Positions 1 through 8,442 of a stretch of DNA of 64,000 nucleotides are shown here, piece after piece. Source of the stretch: JAXGYX01 sp964487355 (GTDB lineage Bacteria; Bacillota; Clostridia; Saccharofermentanales; Fastidiosipilaceae); the NCBI GenBank assembly GCA_964487355.1, contig CAZAPS010000002.1, positions 44,594-108,593 of the forward strand, read 5' to 3'. Each line of letters opens with the position of its first letter. Position 1 is the stretch's first letter. The position numbers and the translations under genes are program-made. A model generated the notes under the pieces. The model had not been told where the DNA came from. It saw only the letters and a list, made by a program, of their open reading frames with translations, and did no database searches.

Positions 1-1277
1 CCCTCATCGATCAGATCAATCGCCTTGTCCGGCAAGAATCGATCGTTGATGTAGCGTCTGGACAGCGTCACCGCGCTCTCGATCGCCTCATCGGTGATCA
101 CAACTTTGTGGTGCGCCTCATATTTGTTTTTAATACCTTTCAAAATGCTGATCGCATCCTCTTCGGACGGCTCATCTACCATGACCGGTTGAAAACGTCG
201 CTCCAGCGCGGAATCTTTCTCAATATTTTTACGGTACTCGTCGATCGTCGTCGCGCCAACTATCTGTAGCTCACCTCTGGCCAACATCGGTTTCATCATA
301 TTGGACGCGTCGATCGCGCCTTCCGACGCGCCGGCGCCGACAATCGTGTGTAATTCGTCAACAAACAAAATCACATCACCACTTTGCATCGCCTCGTCCA
401 GACTGTCCTTGAGACGTTCCTCAAATTCACCGCGATATTTCGCGCCGGCCAACATACCGGACATGTCCAGCGAGACCAACCGTTTGTCGCGCAAAATTTC
501 CGGCACATCCCCGGCGATGATTTTTTGCGCCAGGCCTTCGGCGATCGCCGTTTTACCGACCCCCGCCTCACCAATCAATACTGGATTGTTTTTTGTGCGA
601 CGGCAGAGAATTTGCATGATTCGTTGAACCTCTTCCTCACGGCCGATAATTGGATCAAAAACATCCTCGCGCGCAAGTTGGGTCAAATCCCGACCATATT
701 TTTCCAAAGTCGGCGTTTTTTGCCCCTGACCGGCACGTCCCGAGCTCGAGCCCGAGCCGGCGCCCTGAGCCGCCCCGGCGCTCGCCTGAGCCGGCTGACC
801 TTCGTCACTTCCCGACTGTGGCGCCTCATCCCGCGACAGCGCCGCGAACACAGTGCCCAGGTCGACATTCAGCGCGTTCATAATCTGAATCGCGACACTG
901 TCACCTTCACGAATGATTCCCACCAACAGCTCTTCCGGCTCAACCACCGCACGGCCACTTTTTTTGAGTTCATGACTGGCCAGCTCGAACACTCGCTTGG
1001 TACGCGGTGTCGCCTTGTTGGCAAGATCTTGGATCTTCAAATTCCTGTCCAATTCCGTCAGCTTTATTTCTTTGCGGTGCACCTGATCCAGCAGTGGCTG
1101 AATTTCGCGGACACCGCAACCTTGATTCGCCAACGAATCATGGGCCGGGCCTTTACCCTCACCTACAATGCCGGCGAGTAGATGCTCGGTGCCGATATAA
1201 TCCAATCCATACCCTTGCGCCACGGCGAACGCCCTCATCAAGGCGGCAGCGGCCCGTTCTGAAAATCTTAAAACCAT
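1..1277 (-). CDS. clpC: ATP-dependent Clp protease ATPase subunit ClpC (3' part outside window)
   Basis: AAA+ unfoldase that feeds substrates, including McsB-phosphorylated proteins, to ClpP. About 425 residues are visible. The Clp N-domain comes first (starts MVLRFSERAA), then a Gly/Ser/Gln/Ala-rich linker around residues 150-180, then the first AAA+ module with Walker A GEAGVGKT (about residue 234) and Walker B ILFVDELHT (about 303). The frame is open to the window edge, so the second AAA+ module lies outside. I start it at ATG 1277 because GAGGAG lies 9 nt upstream and overlaps the end of mcsB; an in-frame ATG at 1286 directly abuts that site and is less likely. Last gene of the ctsR-mcsA-mcsB-clpC operon, so presumably repressed by CtsR. 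Confidence 0.95.
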   Translation of the reverse strand, partial: MVLRFSERAAAALMRAFAVAQGYGLDYIGTEHLLAGIVGEGKGPAHDSLANQGCGVREIQPLLDQVHRKEIKLTELDRNLKIQDLANKATPRTKRVFELASHELKKSGRAVVEPEELLVGIIREGDSVAIQIMNALNVDLGTVFAALSRDEAPQSGSDEGQPAQASAGAAQGAGSGSSSGRAGQGQKTPTLEKYGRDLTQLAREDVFDPIIGREEEVQRIMQILCRRTKNNPVLIGEAGVGKTAIAEGLAQKIIAGDVPEILRDKRLVSLDMSGMLAGAKYRGEFEERLKDSLDEAMQSGDVILFVDELHTIVGAGASEGAIDASNMMKPMLARGELQIVGATTIDEYRKNIEKDSALERRFQPVMVDEPSEEDAISILKGIKNKYEAHHKVVITDEAIESAVTLSRRYINDRFLPDKAIDLIDE

Positions 1278-1290
1278 TCTTATCATCTCC

Positions 1291-2337
1291 TCACATATCG
1301 TATTGAGCAAAAATTTCTCTCATCGCCGTCGCGCGTTCCACATCACGTCCACGCACGTCCAGCTCACGACCAATTTTTTGTTGGATCGACGCCGCTCCTA
1401 TCAGCGACATCGCTCTTTTCACCTGGCCTTCGCCAACTTTTTTAATGATCCCGGTCTCCTCACCAAACGCCACGTCGGACAGACAGCGCGTCGCTTCCTG
1501 ACCGGACAGGCTGCGCGCGTGCCGCAACACTCCAAGGCTGCGAAACACCCGATCGTCCAAAGCCAAACCCAAAACCTGTTGGATCTGTACCCTCGCCTGT
1601 CGTTCCAGATCGATGACTTGGTCCACGATGTTGGACAAATCCTGAAGCAGGTCCTGTTCGCTCATCCCGAGCGTGACCTGATTCGAAATCTGATACACGT
1701 TGCCTTCGGCCCGGCTGTTCTCACCCAAATTGCCACGCAGCGCAAAACCCATGGCGGTCAGACGTTTTTGCAGATTGTCCATCTGCTTCAATTCTGTCAG
1801 ACCGGGTAAATGGACCATGACCGAAGCACGCATTCCGGTGCCGGTATTGGTCGGACAGGCTGTCAGAAAACCAAAATGCGCATCCCAGGCGATCAACACT
1901 TTTTCCTCAAACAACATGGCGACTTCTTCAGCCCTCTGATAGGCCGTCTTCAGGTCCAGTCCCGCCATCATTGCCTGTATTCGCAGATGATCTTCTTCAC
2001 CAATCATGATCGAAACTGATTCATCTTTGCCCAGCAAAACCCGCGATGACTGTTTATTTTGTTTGATCCGTTCGGCAAGCTCCGCGCTGATCAGGCGATG
2101 CTCCACCAACGCGTCCCGATTGACCGGTGTCAAAGCACTCAGGTCCAACTCATAATAGTGTTCGCGCATCGCACTGTTGGCCGAAAAGAAAGCCTCACTC
2201 AACTCATCCGCCAGCTTCACCGCGTCCGACTCCTTCAATCGCGAGGTGAGCGCGTAGTTTCTGGCGTTCCTAGCCAAGCGCACCCTGGACGAAAGTATGA
2301 CATCCGCACTCGGTCCATCTTCTAAATACCAGCTCAT
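1291..2337 (-). CDS. mcsB: Protein-arginine kinase McsB
   Basis: Phosphorylates arginines on misfolded proteins and marks them for ClpCP; with McsA it also inactivates CtsR during heat stress. The 348 residues form an ATP:guanido phosphotransferase catalytic domain. Visible hallmarks are SSRVRLARNARN near residue 16 and the active-site Cys segment CPTNTGTGMRASVMVHLPGL near residue 160. Length matches the family. The start overlaps the mcsA stop by 4 nt (ATGA), indicating translational coupling, and the stop precedes clpC by 13 nt. Confidence 0.97.
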   Translation of the reverse strand: MSWYLEDGPSADVILSSRVRLARNARNYALTSRLKESDAVKLADELSEAFFSANSAMREHYYELDLSALTPVNRDALVEHRLISAELAERIKQNKQSSRVLLGKDESVSIMIGEEDHLRIQAMMAGLDLKTAYQRAEEVAMLFEEKVLIAWDAHFGFLTACPTNTGTGMRASVMVHLPGLTELKQMDNLQKRLTAMGFALRGNLGENSRAEGNVYQISNQVTLGMSEQDLLQDLSNIVDQVIDLERQARVQIQQVLGLALDDRVFRSLGVLRHARSLSGQEATRCLSDVAFGEETGIIKKVGEGQVKRAMSLIGAASIQQKIGRELDVRGRDVERATAMREIFAQYDM

Positions 2338-2981
2338 TGAACGTCTCCTTTCTCCTGTTTGATCTCAAGGATGGCGTCTCTCAAACGCGCCGCTTCCTCA
2401 TAATCTTCTTTTGCCACGGCGGCTTCCTGTTCCTTTTTTAGTTTCTCCAGCCGGGAATCAATACTCAAATTCGCCGCCTTCATTTCAGATTTGACCGGCG
2501 TCTCCTCCGTGATCACGGCTTGTGCGGCGCCCACTCCATCCCCCTCACCCAATTGATCATCCGAGGATGCCGCGGGCAAGTACTGCGCGCCAATCGGATT
2601 TCTGCCGACATAACACGGACCTCGTTGAATTCGGGTAAATAAATTCTCTAAATAGACGCGAAATTCCTCATAACAGTGAGCGCACCCCAGCAGACCGTTC
2701 TTGCGAAATTGATCATAGGTCATGCCACATTCCGAACAAGTCGGACCGGCGCTCAGACCGGCCTCTTGACGCGAGAAGCTTGGCAAACCTCCGGTCTGGC
2801 CGAATAGGTTTCCAAAAATACTTCCGCCAAAAAAGCTGTTCAATGAATTATAGTTTCCCTGTTGTCGAGCGGCGGCGCATTCGGCACACAGGCGCTGCTC
2901 GACCTCATGTCCGTTAACCTGCGCGCGGATTAAAACCGTGGCGTCCCTCTCATGGCATCGTTCACATTTCATCCCGCTCAT
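2334..2981 (-). CDS. mcsA: McsA, zinc-finger activator of McsB
   Basis: Adaptor that activates the McsB kinase. The 215 residues carry two CxxC pairs at the N-terminus (CERCHERD and CAECAAAR), another pair (CSEC, CAHC) near residues 83-105, and a C-terminal UVR segment (about 175-210, KEDYEEAARLRDAI), the McsA architecture. A strong AAGGAGG lies just upstream. It is rather close to ATG 2981 and rather far from a second in-frame ATG at 2972, so the exact start is uncertain by three codons. Overlaps ctsR by 20 nt and mcsB by 4 nt. Confidence 0.95.
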   Translation of the reverse strand: MSGMKCERCHERDATVLIRAQVNGHEVEQRLCAECAAARQQGNYNSLNSFFGGSIFGNLFGQTGGLPSFSRQEAGLSAGPTCSECGMTYDQFRKNGLLGCAHCYEEFRVYLENLFTRIQRGPCYVGRNPIGAQYLPAASSDDQLGEGDGVGAAQAVITEETPVKSEMKAANLSIDSRLEKLKKEQEAAVAKEDYEEAARLRDAILEIKQEKGDVQ

Positions 2982-3471
2982 CCGCCTCCTTTTTTTCTTC
3001 CTCTTCCAGCTGCATCGCTTTGCTCAGCAACATATTTTTGAATATATCCATACGTATTAAATCTCTTGATCTGGGGGGAACTTGCGCCAACGCCTGGTCC
3101 GAGGTCGCCGCGAACATAATCACCGCCGTCTTTTTGTCGATGATGTCATAGTCGACAAAATTAGTCAGGTAGACATCCGCATCGTGCCGACTCAGGGTGT
3201 CCCCCACACCGTTTAAAATATGCATCACATAATTGCTGGTGCTGTTGTCATTGGCGATTCGTTTGATGCGGATCCAGCCACCTCCACCCCGTCTGCTTTC
3301 AACAATGTAGCCTTGTCCATTGGTAAATCTCGTGGACAACACATAAGTGATCTGAGACGGGACACAGTCAACCTTCTCGGCCAGCGCGCCGCGGGTGATC
3401 TCCACCATACCTTCGTTTTCTTCTATCATGTCTTTAATCATTCGTTCAATGATGTCTGTTAATCTCGCCAT
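2962..3471 (-). CDS. ctsR: Transcriptional repressor CtsR
   Basis: Repressor of class III heat-shock genes; binds tandem heptad operators and is released on heat stress. The 169 residues contain the winged-helix domain with the glycine-rich wing (SRRGGGGWIRIKR, about residues 59-71) that acts as thermosensor in characterised CtsR proteins. The start has AAAGGGG about 8 nt upstream. It is the first gene of its operon, about 80 nt downstream of a promoter overlapped by two CtsR-type operators, so autoregulation is expected. Confidence 0.97.
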   Translation of the reverse strand: MARLTDIIERMIKDMIEENEGMVEITRGALAEKVDCVPSQITYVLSTRFTNGQGYIVESRRGGGGWIRIKRIANDNSTSNYVMHILNGVGDTLSRHDADVYLTNFVDYDIIDKKTAVIMFAATSDQALAQVPPRSRDLIRMDIFKNMLLSKAMQLEEEEKKEADERDEM

Positions 3472-3541
3472 CTGTACCGCCCCTTTCGTTCAGTTTATCC
3501 ACACAGCGGGCACGCTGATATTCGCTATGACCGCCCATGCA

Positions 3542-3587
3542 TTTGACTATCTTTGATATTATGATATCACTTTGACATTCTTTGTCA
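3542..3587 (-). promoter_or_regulatory. ctsR box: Tandem CtsR operators
   Basis: Two direct heptad repeats match the CtsR consensus (RGTCAAA-NAN-RGTCAAA). Read on the minus strand, 3571-3587 is TGACAAA-GAA-TGTCAAA and 3542-3558 is TATCAAA-GAT-AGTCAAA. One overlaps the -35 element and the other lies just downstream of the -10, as expected for steric repression. Confidence 0.85.
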
Positions 3588-3588
3588 A
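3561..3588 (-). promoter_or_regulatory. SigA-type promoter of the ctsR operon
   Basis: TTGACA at 3583-3588 and TATCAT at 3561-3566, separated by 16 nt (minus strand). The first is a perfect -35 and the second a 5/6 -10. It lies about 90 nt before the ctsR start and is interleaved with the CtsR operators. Confidence 0.8.
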
Positions 3589-3610
3589 TTATTTCGTGTG
3601 AATATTTTAT

Positions 3611-3640
3611 AAAAAAAGACCACCTCCGTGGAGATGGTCC
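3611..3640 (-). terminator. Rho-independent terminator of the 3658-5487 gene
   Basis: A near-perfect stem at 3618-3639 (one G-U pair) is followed on the minus strand by seven T (3617-3611). It separates the upstream gene from the ctsR promoter. Confidence 0.85.
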
Positions 3641-3657
3641 GTCTTGTTCATTGAAGG

Positions 3658-5487
3658 TCAATTTGTGGGGGAAGGCGCGCTGTCCGGAATGCCCTCTTGC
3701 TTAAGGAGCAGTTGGTGAAGATCGACCGGAGGATTGATGGCGAACATTGAATCGTAAGCCAGCCCCGAGGTCAGATCCATACTGTACCACTGCACCGTCA
3801 CAACATGATCCAATTGATGCTCGACGATCTGCAGGTCCCACCGGCCGGTCAGCAGATTGTAGTTTGGTTCATAATACGCCAAATCCACATCGCTGTCGGC
3901 GGGATAGGTATCGTGCACCAGCCAATACAACAGCTCAGCCGCTTCATCAGGCGTGAACACTTTGTTCAATATTTCATCCCGACGTTGTTGCAGTTCAGCT
4001 TTTTGCGCTTCTTCGGCTTCACGCTTTCTATCGTCCAGCGTCTGTCTGATCTCGGTCAGACGTGTCCGATAGGCGGATTTGGTGCCGGTATTGACCAGCG
4101 AGTTGATCATCTGTTCAATTTCGCTGTAATCTTCGTCGCTAAAATCCGAGCGAAGATGCTCGCCATAATCATAGGCATCGCTGAAACTTTGCTCTATTTC
4201 CGAAATTGTTTGAATTTGAATCTCCAACTTCGCCCAGACACCCGCCAAGGGGATGAACAATTTGGAGTTGTTTGTGGAAAGAGACAGCATCTCACTTTGC
4301 AACGCATCCACGTCCACCTCACTTAAATCATAGGACGGGTCGTTGTATGACTGTAGTTTTTGATAGGCGACACGGTATTCGAGTAAAACCAGATACTCAG
4401 TGTTCAAACGCGTTCGATCCACTTCACGCCCAAGTGATTCAATCTGCGCGCCGAGTTTGGTCGCCACGCCCTGCTCGGCGTTGTAAAATAACAAAGGATC
4501 ATTGCCATAGAGCTGAACCTCCCCCGAGACTGTCTCCCAGGTCCGGTACTCTTCCCGCAAAGAATGCAGTTCCTGGACGATCAAATCATCCAGCGGCGTC
4601 GCCACACTTTGAGCTCTGCTCAGCGCCTGATCCAATTGATCGGGCGAAAGCTCGGCATATGATCGCTCCTCCGCCGCGTAGGCGTCGCGCACCTGCATCA
4701 GATAGAGGCAGTGCCGGATCGTCGCAAGCTCCGCCAGTGAGTCGGAGCGAAACTCGCTGTCAGGCAGCGCGTTGACCAACAGTTCGGCATATGCCAGATC
4801 TTCCTCGTTCAGTTGATCGGACACCGCCGTCTTACTCTGATCGCTATACAGCTTCATGATGGCCTGTTCGGCCTCTCTTCTAGGGGCGCTGATCGTGGTC
4901 CGGTAGTAAAGCGCCGCCGCCAATATGGCAAGCAGGACGACCAACACACTGGCGCTTACGATCAAGAGCGTTCTTTTACGATCTTTAGTCGGGCTCGCCT
5001 GCTCGTCACCGGCCTTCCTTAAGCGTTGTGAGTTTCGATTTCGCGGCCTTTCAACGCCGGCGGAGCGGTATCGCCAATCCTCGGGCACGCGCTCACCTTG
5101 ACGCAGACGCGCGTCTTGCGGTCCGCCGCGTCCCTCATTGGGGACATCCTTGGCGCGTTGTGGAAACCTGCCGGGTGGGGTTGGCGTCGGCCGCGCGTCG
5201 CCGTGCTGTCCGAGACCGGGCGGTGTCGGGGCGGACGTTGGCATGGCTGCCTGTACCCGATCGGCGTCCGGTCGGGTGAATTCTTTGGTCGGCTGGCTCT
5301 CCAGCGGCAGTTGGGCCTCCTCGGGTGATTTCAACCGCTCTTTTGGCGCCCGACTGTCATAAATCTCACTCGGAGGTGCCTCAAACACGGGATCAGGTCC
5401 GCCTCGCCGCGCATCCGCCTGCCCTTGTCCGTCAAGTGGCCTGCCCACCTGATCGTTAATATTTTGGTTATCCGGCTTTTCACTCAT
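3658..5487 (-). CDS. Membrane-anchored protein with long disordered N-terminus, function unknown
   Basis: A 609-residue protein I do not recognise. The first ~170 residues are rich in Pro, Arg, Gly, Asp and Gln and look disordered. A basic stretch (DRKRT) precedes one transmembrane helix at about residues 173-195 (LLIVSASVLVVLLAILAAAL). The remaining ~400 residues are predicted extracytoplasmic, largely helical and charged, with coiled-coil-like DDRKREAEEAQKAELQQRR, and end in a small globular part with several Trp/Tyr. An in-frame GTG at 5523 exists, but ATG 5487 has AGGAG 6 nt upstream and is preferred. Monocistronic, with its own terminator. A role at the cell envelope is inference only. 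Confidence 0.8.
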   Translation of the reverse strand: MSEKPDNQNINDQVGRPLDGQGQADARRGGPDPVFEAPPSEIYDSRAPKERLKSPEEAQLPLESQPTKEFTRPDADRVQAAMPTSAPTPPGLGQHGDARPTPTPPGRFPQRAKDVPNEGRGGPQDARLRQGERVPEDWRYRSAGVERPRNRNSQRLRKAGDEQASPTKDRKRTLLIVSASVLVVLLAILAAALYYRTTISAPRREAEQAIMKLYSDQSKTAVSDQLNEEDLAYAELLVNALPDSEFRSDSLAELATIRHCLYLMQVRDAYAAEERSYAELSPDQLDQALSRAQSVATPLDDLIVQELHSLREEYRTWETVSGEVQLYGNDPLLFYNAEQGVATKLGAQIESLGREVDRTRLNTEYLVLLEYRVAYQKLQSYNDPSYDLSEVDVDALQSEMLSLSTNNSKLFIPLAGVWAKLEIQIQTISEIEQSFSDAYDYGEHLRSDFSDEDYSEIEQMINSLVNTGTKSAYRTRLTEIRQTLDDRKREAEEAQKAELQQRRDEILNKVFTPDEAAELLYWLVHDTYPADSDVDLAYYEPNYNLLTGRWDLQIVEHQLDHVVTVQWYSMDLTSGLAYDSMFAINPPVDLHQLLLKQEGIPDSAPSPTN

Positions 5488-5794
5488 GTTCCACTCCTGT
5501 ATCGCTGTCCTCCGGGGATTCACAGTGCTAACAATTTGAATGCTTCAACATTTTCAAGATGATCTTCGATATGGTGCTTCGACATGATATAAAGTTTAAT
5601 TTGAATCTTATAGAAAAGTCACGCGTTTTTAAACAAAGTGGCCCGCGCCGCGCCAACAAAAAAAATATAACCTGCTTAGTATACTTCATGCGCCAATTGT
5701 CAGCAAACCGACCATTGTTTATGCGTCATCGTTGGCGAACTAATGATAAGATATTAAAAAAAGAAGGAGCAGGCGCGCGGGCGCGCCCGGTTGA
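5488..5794. other. Intergenic region between divergent genes
   Basis: About 307 nt between the minus-strand membrane protein and plus-strand cysE. AT-rich in the middle. I find no convincing T-box, S-box or strong SigA promoter. The only clear structure is the GC hairpin at 5772-5787, annotated separately. Confidence 0.5.
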
Positions 5795-5797
5795 ATG
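5764..5797 (+). promoter_or_regulatory. cysE Shine-Dalgarno separated from its start by a GC hairpin
   Basis: AAGGAG at 5764-5769 lies 25 nt from ATG 5795, too far for normal initiation. Between them is a perfect inverted repeat, GGCGCGC-GG-GCGCGCC (5772-5787). If it folds, the effective spacing falls to about 9 nt. An in-frame TGA at 5792-5794 excludes a closer upstream start. Confidence 0.5.
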
Positions 5798-6784
5798 ATC
5801 ATGTCTGAAAAATTGAAAGACGCCTGGCTCAGCAATATGGTGGAGCGGCTAACCGACAGTTATGCGCGAAATCCGGAATTGATGGAGACCGACACCGCTT
5901 ATTTGCCGGATGTGGCCAAAGTCATCGAACTTACTTTGGCGCTAAGAGATATTTTATTCCCCGGATTTTTTTCGGACAAAGCCGTCAACATTGAAACGGC
6001 GCCGTATTATATAGGGAATCATTTGATCCGGATCCGCGAAGAATTGAGCGAGGAGATCAAACTGGCGCTTTGCCACAACATCCGTTCCGGAGCGACGGAC
6101 ATTGTCTGTCGGGGAGAGCAGGACCAAAGTGATCTGGCCTCAGATATCGTGGATCGATTTTTAGAAAAATTACCTGATATTCAGGATACGCTAACCACCG
6201 ATGTGCACGCGGCATACGACGGAGACCCGGCGGCCAAAAGCTACCCCGAGATCATCTTGTCATACCCCGGCATGCTCGCCATCACCATCCATCGTCTGGC
6301 GCATCAACTATATTTATTGCGCACTCCCCTTATTCCTCGAATGATGAGCGAGTACGCGCACGGTGTGACCGGCATCGACATCCACCCCGGCGCGCAGATC
6401 GGTCCTTACTTTTTTATCGATCACGGCACCGGTGTGGTTATCGGCGAAACAACCGTTATCGGCAAGCACGCCAAGATTTACCAGGGTGTCACGTTGGGCG
6501 CGTTGTCCACAAGCGCGGGGCAGAAACTGCGTTCGGTCAAGCGGCACCCCACCCTCGGCGACCGGGTCACGGTCTATGGTGGAGCCACCATTCTGGGTGG
6601 AGACACGTTTATCGGCAGCAACGTGGTCATTGGCGGCAACGTCTTTATCACCCGGTCAGTCGAACACTCGACGAAAGTCATCATGAACAATCCCGAGTTA
6701 ACCTTCCATAACCAGCGAGACCGCGATTCAAAAGAGCGAGTGGAGCGAACAGAGGACCGGACCCCTCCACCAAAGGAAGGATGA
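5795..6784 (+). CDS. cysE: Serine O-acetyltransferase
   Basis: Transfers acetyl from acetyl-CoA to serine, giving O-acetylserine, the first step of cysteine synthesis. The 329 residues have an α-helical N-terminal domain (about 1-190) and a C-terminal left-handed β-helix of hexapeptide repeats (about 190-300). The latter contains GIDIHPGAQIGPYFFIDHGTG, with the catalytic His/Asp region, and VVIGETTVIGKHAKIYQGVT. It is longer than typical bacterial CysE because of the larger N-domain. The Lys/Glu/Arg-rich tail (after ~305) is probably flexible. Its stop lies 5 nt from the stop of convergent fumC, with no obvious terminator between. Confidence 0.93.
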   Translation: MIMSEKLKDAWLSNMVERLTDSYARNPELMETDTAYLPDVAKVIELTLALRDILFPGFFSDKAVNIETAPYYIGNHLIRIREELSEEIKLALCHNIRSGATDIVCRGEQDQSDLASDIVDRFLEKLPDIQDTLTTDVHAAYDGDPAAKSYPEIILSYPGMLAITIHRLAHQLYLLRTPLIPRMMSEYAHGVTGIDIHPGAQIGPYFFIDHGTGVVIGETTVIGKHAKIYQGVTLGALSTSAGQKLRSVKRHPTLGDRVTVYGGATILGGDTFIGSNVVIGGNVFITRSVEHSTKVIMNNPELTFHNQRDRDSKERVERTEDRTPPPKEG

Positions 6785-6789
6785 GATCA

Positions 6790-8193
6790 TCAGCCTTTGG
6801 GATCGGGTCGCAACATGTCTTCGATACGCATCAATTCCTCAAATTTCTTCGCCGTGACATAGTTTCCTTCAACCGCGACCTCTTTCAAATCGAGGTCCTC
6901 GGCAAACGCTTTCTTGACAATGGCGGCGCAGGTCTCGTAACCAATCTCGGGCGCCAATCTCGTGACCAACATCAGGGATCGCTCCACATTGTGGCGCATG
7001 CGCTCTTGATTGACCACAATGCCGGACACACAACGTTCGGCAAATGAGCGACAGCCGTCCGACAACAGCAGCGCCGATTGTTCCAGATTGTAAATCATCA
7101 ACGGCATATATGTGTTGAGCTGCAAATGGCCCGACGCGCCGGCGAAACCCAGCGCCACATCGTTGCCCATCACCTGCGCGCACAACATACAAAGCGCCTC
7201 ACATTGAGTCGGGTTCACCTTGCCCGGCATGATGGAGCTACCCGGCTCATTCGCGGGCAACTCAATTTCCGACAGGCCACTGCGCGGTCCGCTTGCCAAC
7301 AGTCGAATGTCGTTGGCTATTTTATGTAAATCGGTCGCCAGCACACGAAGAGCTCCGTGCGCGTTGACAATAAAGTTCTTGCCACCCAACTGGCTGAAAA
7401 AATTAGCGGCGGGCCGAAATCTCAGACCCGTCAAATAGCTGAGCTCGTTTGACGCGGCCTCCGGATATCCCTCATAAGAGTTCAGACCCGTGCCGACCGC
7501 CGTCCCGCCCAACGGCAAGATTTCCAGGTGGGCAGCCGCCTCCACAATCAACTCACGATCTTGCTCCAAAGCCGCCCGCCAACCGGATACCTCCTGGGCG
7601 AATCCAATCGGAACCGCGTCCTGCAGATGAGTTCTGCCGATCTTGACCGCGCCGACCGCCCGATCTTCCAAAGAATGAAATTCTCCGATCAACATGTCCA
7701 AAGCCGGAATCAGACTTTGTTCCAGCAAGCGTTTACCGGCAATGTGCATACCCGCCGGAAAAACATCATTCGAGCTCTGGCCCCGGTTCACATGGTCATT
7801 GGGATGGACACGCGGACCCGAATCATTTCGATTGCAAAGCTCCGCCACTACTTCATTTACGTTCATATTGGTTTGAGTTCCGCTGCCGGTCTGCCATACT
7901 GTCAAGGGAAATTTGCTCAGATCTTCTTCCTCAATCAGATTTTCACACACAGCTTGAATCCTCGCGCCGATATCCGGATCCAGCCGCTCCGCGTCCGCGT
8001 TGACTTTCGCCGCCGCCAACTTGATCTCCAGCATTGCGCGTATCTGCGCCCAGGGCATCGTTTCACGCCCAATCGGAAAGTTACGCAAACTGCGCTGTGT
8101 CTGAGCGCCCCATGGCGCGTCCACCGCGATTTCCATTTCTCCTATGGTGTCACGGACCGTTCGGGTCTCTTTTATTTGATCTCTCTCAGCCAT
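6790..8193 (-). CDS. fumC: Fumarate hydratase, class II
   Basis: Interconverts fumarate and malate without an Fe-S cluster. A 467-residue member of the aspartase/fumarase superfamily carrying the signature GSSIMPGKVNPTQ near residue 318, with the catalytic Ser loop, and the substrate-binding TGSGTQTNMNVNEV and GRTHLQDAVPI segments. I start it at ATG 8193, which has GGAAGGAGG about 7 nt upstream and gives normal family length; the open frame extends 22 codons further without a ribosome site. In a fermenting anaerobe it may serve a reductive branch toward succinate, which would connect to the 4-hydroxybutyrate genes, but that is inference. Confidence 0.95.
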   Translation of the reverse strand: MAERDQIKETRTVRDTIGEMEIAVDAPWGAQTQRSLRNFPIGRETMPWAQIRAMLEIKLAAAKVNADAERLDPDIGARIQAVCENLIEEEDLSKFPLTVWQTGSGTQTNMNVNEVVAELCNRNDSGPRVHPNDHVNRGQSSNDVFPAGMHIAGKRLLEQSLIPALDMLIGEFHSLEDRAVGAVKIGRTHLQDAVPIGFAQEVSGWRAALEQDRELIVEAAAHLEILPLGGTAVGTGLNSYEGYPEAASNELSYLTGLRFRPAANFFSQLGGKNFIVNAHGALRVLATDLHKIANDIRLLASGPRSGLSEIELPANEPGSSIMPGKVNPTQCEALCMLCAQVMGNDVALGFAGASGHLQLNTYMPLMIYNLEQSALLLSDGCRSFAERCVSGIVVNQERMRHNVERSLMLVTRLAPEIGYETCAAIVKKAFAEDLDLKEVAVEGNYVTAKKFEELMRIEDMLRPDPKG

Positions 8194-8265
8194 TGTCAGG
8201 CCTCCTTCCACCCATTCCATATGAGTTGATTTTAGCACGCTCAAACAGACAAATACCACAGTGTT

Positions 8266-8289
8266 CCCGGCCCGGTCTCACCGGGCGGG
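8266..8289. other. GC-rich hairpin between fumC and the ABC operon
   Basis: Inverted repeat with a CCCGGT/ACCGGG core extended by CCCG/CGGG across a one-base bulge. Neither strand has a U-tract, so it is not a typical terminator. It lies just upstream of the 8295 promoter; role unknown. Confidence 0.45.
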
Positions 8290-8294
8290 TTCAC

Positions 8295-8323
8295 TTTACA
8301 AGAATAATCAATCAATCTATAAT
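8295..8323 (+). promoter_or_regulatory. SigA-type promoter of the amino acid ABC operon
   Basis: TTTACA (8295-8300), 17-nt spacer, TATAAT (8318-8323). The implied leader is about 110 nt and holds two small stem-loops (AAGCG/CGCTT at 8336-8351 and GTGGC/GCCAC near 8398-8412). Confidence 0.8.
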
Positions 8324-8442
8324 GATCTGGATTCTAAGCGATTTAACGCTTTAAGAGGATAACGTGTTGAATCGCAGCACCTTAACCCCGCACACGGTGG
8401 CTGACGCCACAGTTCGGGAGACATTCAATCAAGGAGAGATGA

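Noticed and set aside
384..1181. 265-codon plus-strand open frame
   Set aside because: It lies entirely antisense to clpC, whose frame reads through with clear Clp motifs; no ribosome site and no family resemblance. A codon-bias shadow.
3495..3503. Perfect DnaA box TTATCCACA in the ctsR leader
   Set aside because: Single site, far from the origin-like region and not conserved in any pattern here; a 9-mer is expected about once per 130 kb of double-stranded sequence per strand pair, so chance is likely.
5028..5362. Three overlapping plus-strand frames of 74-83 codons
   Set aside because: Opposite the Pro/Arg/Gly-rich disordered region of the minus-strand membrane protein; biased composition produces stop-free shadows.
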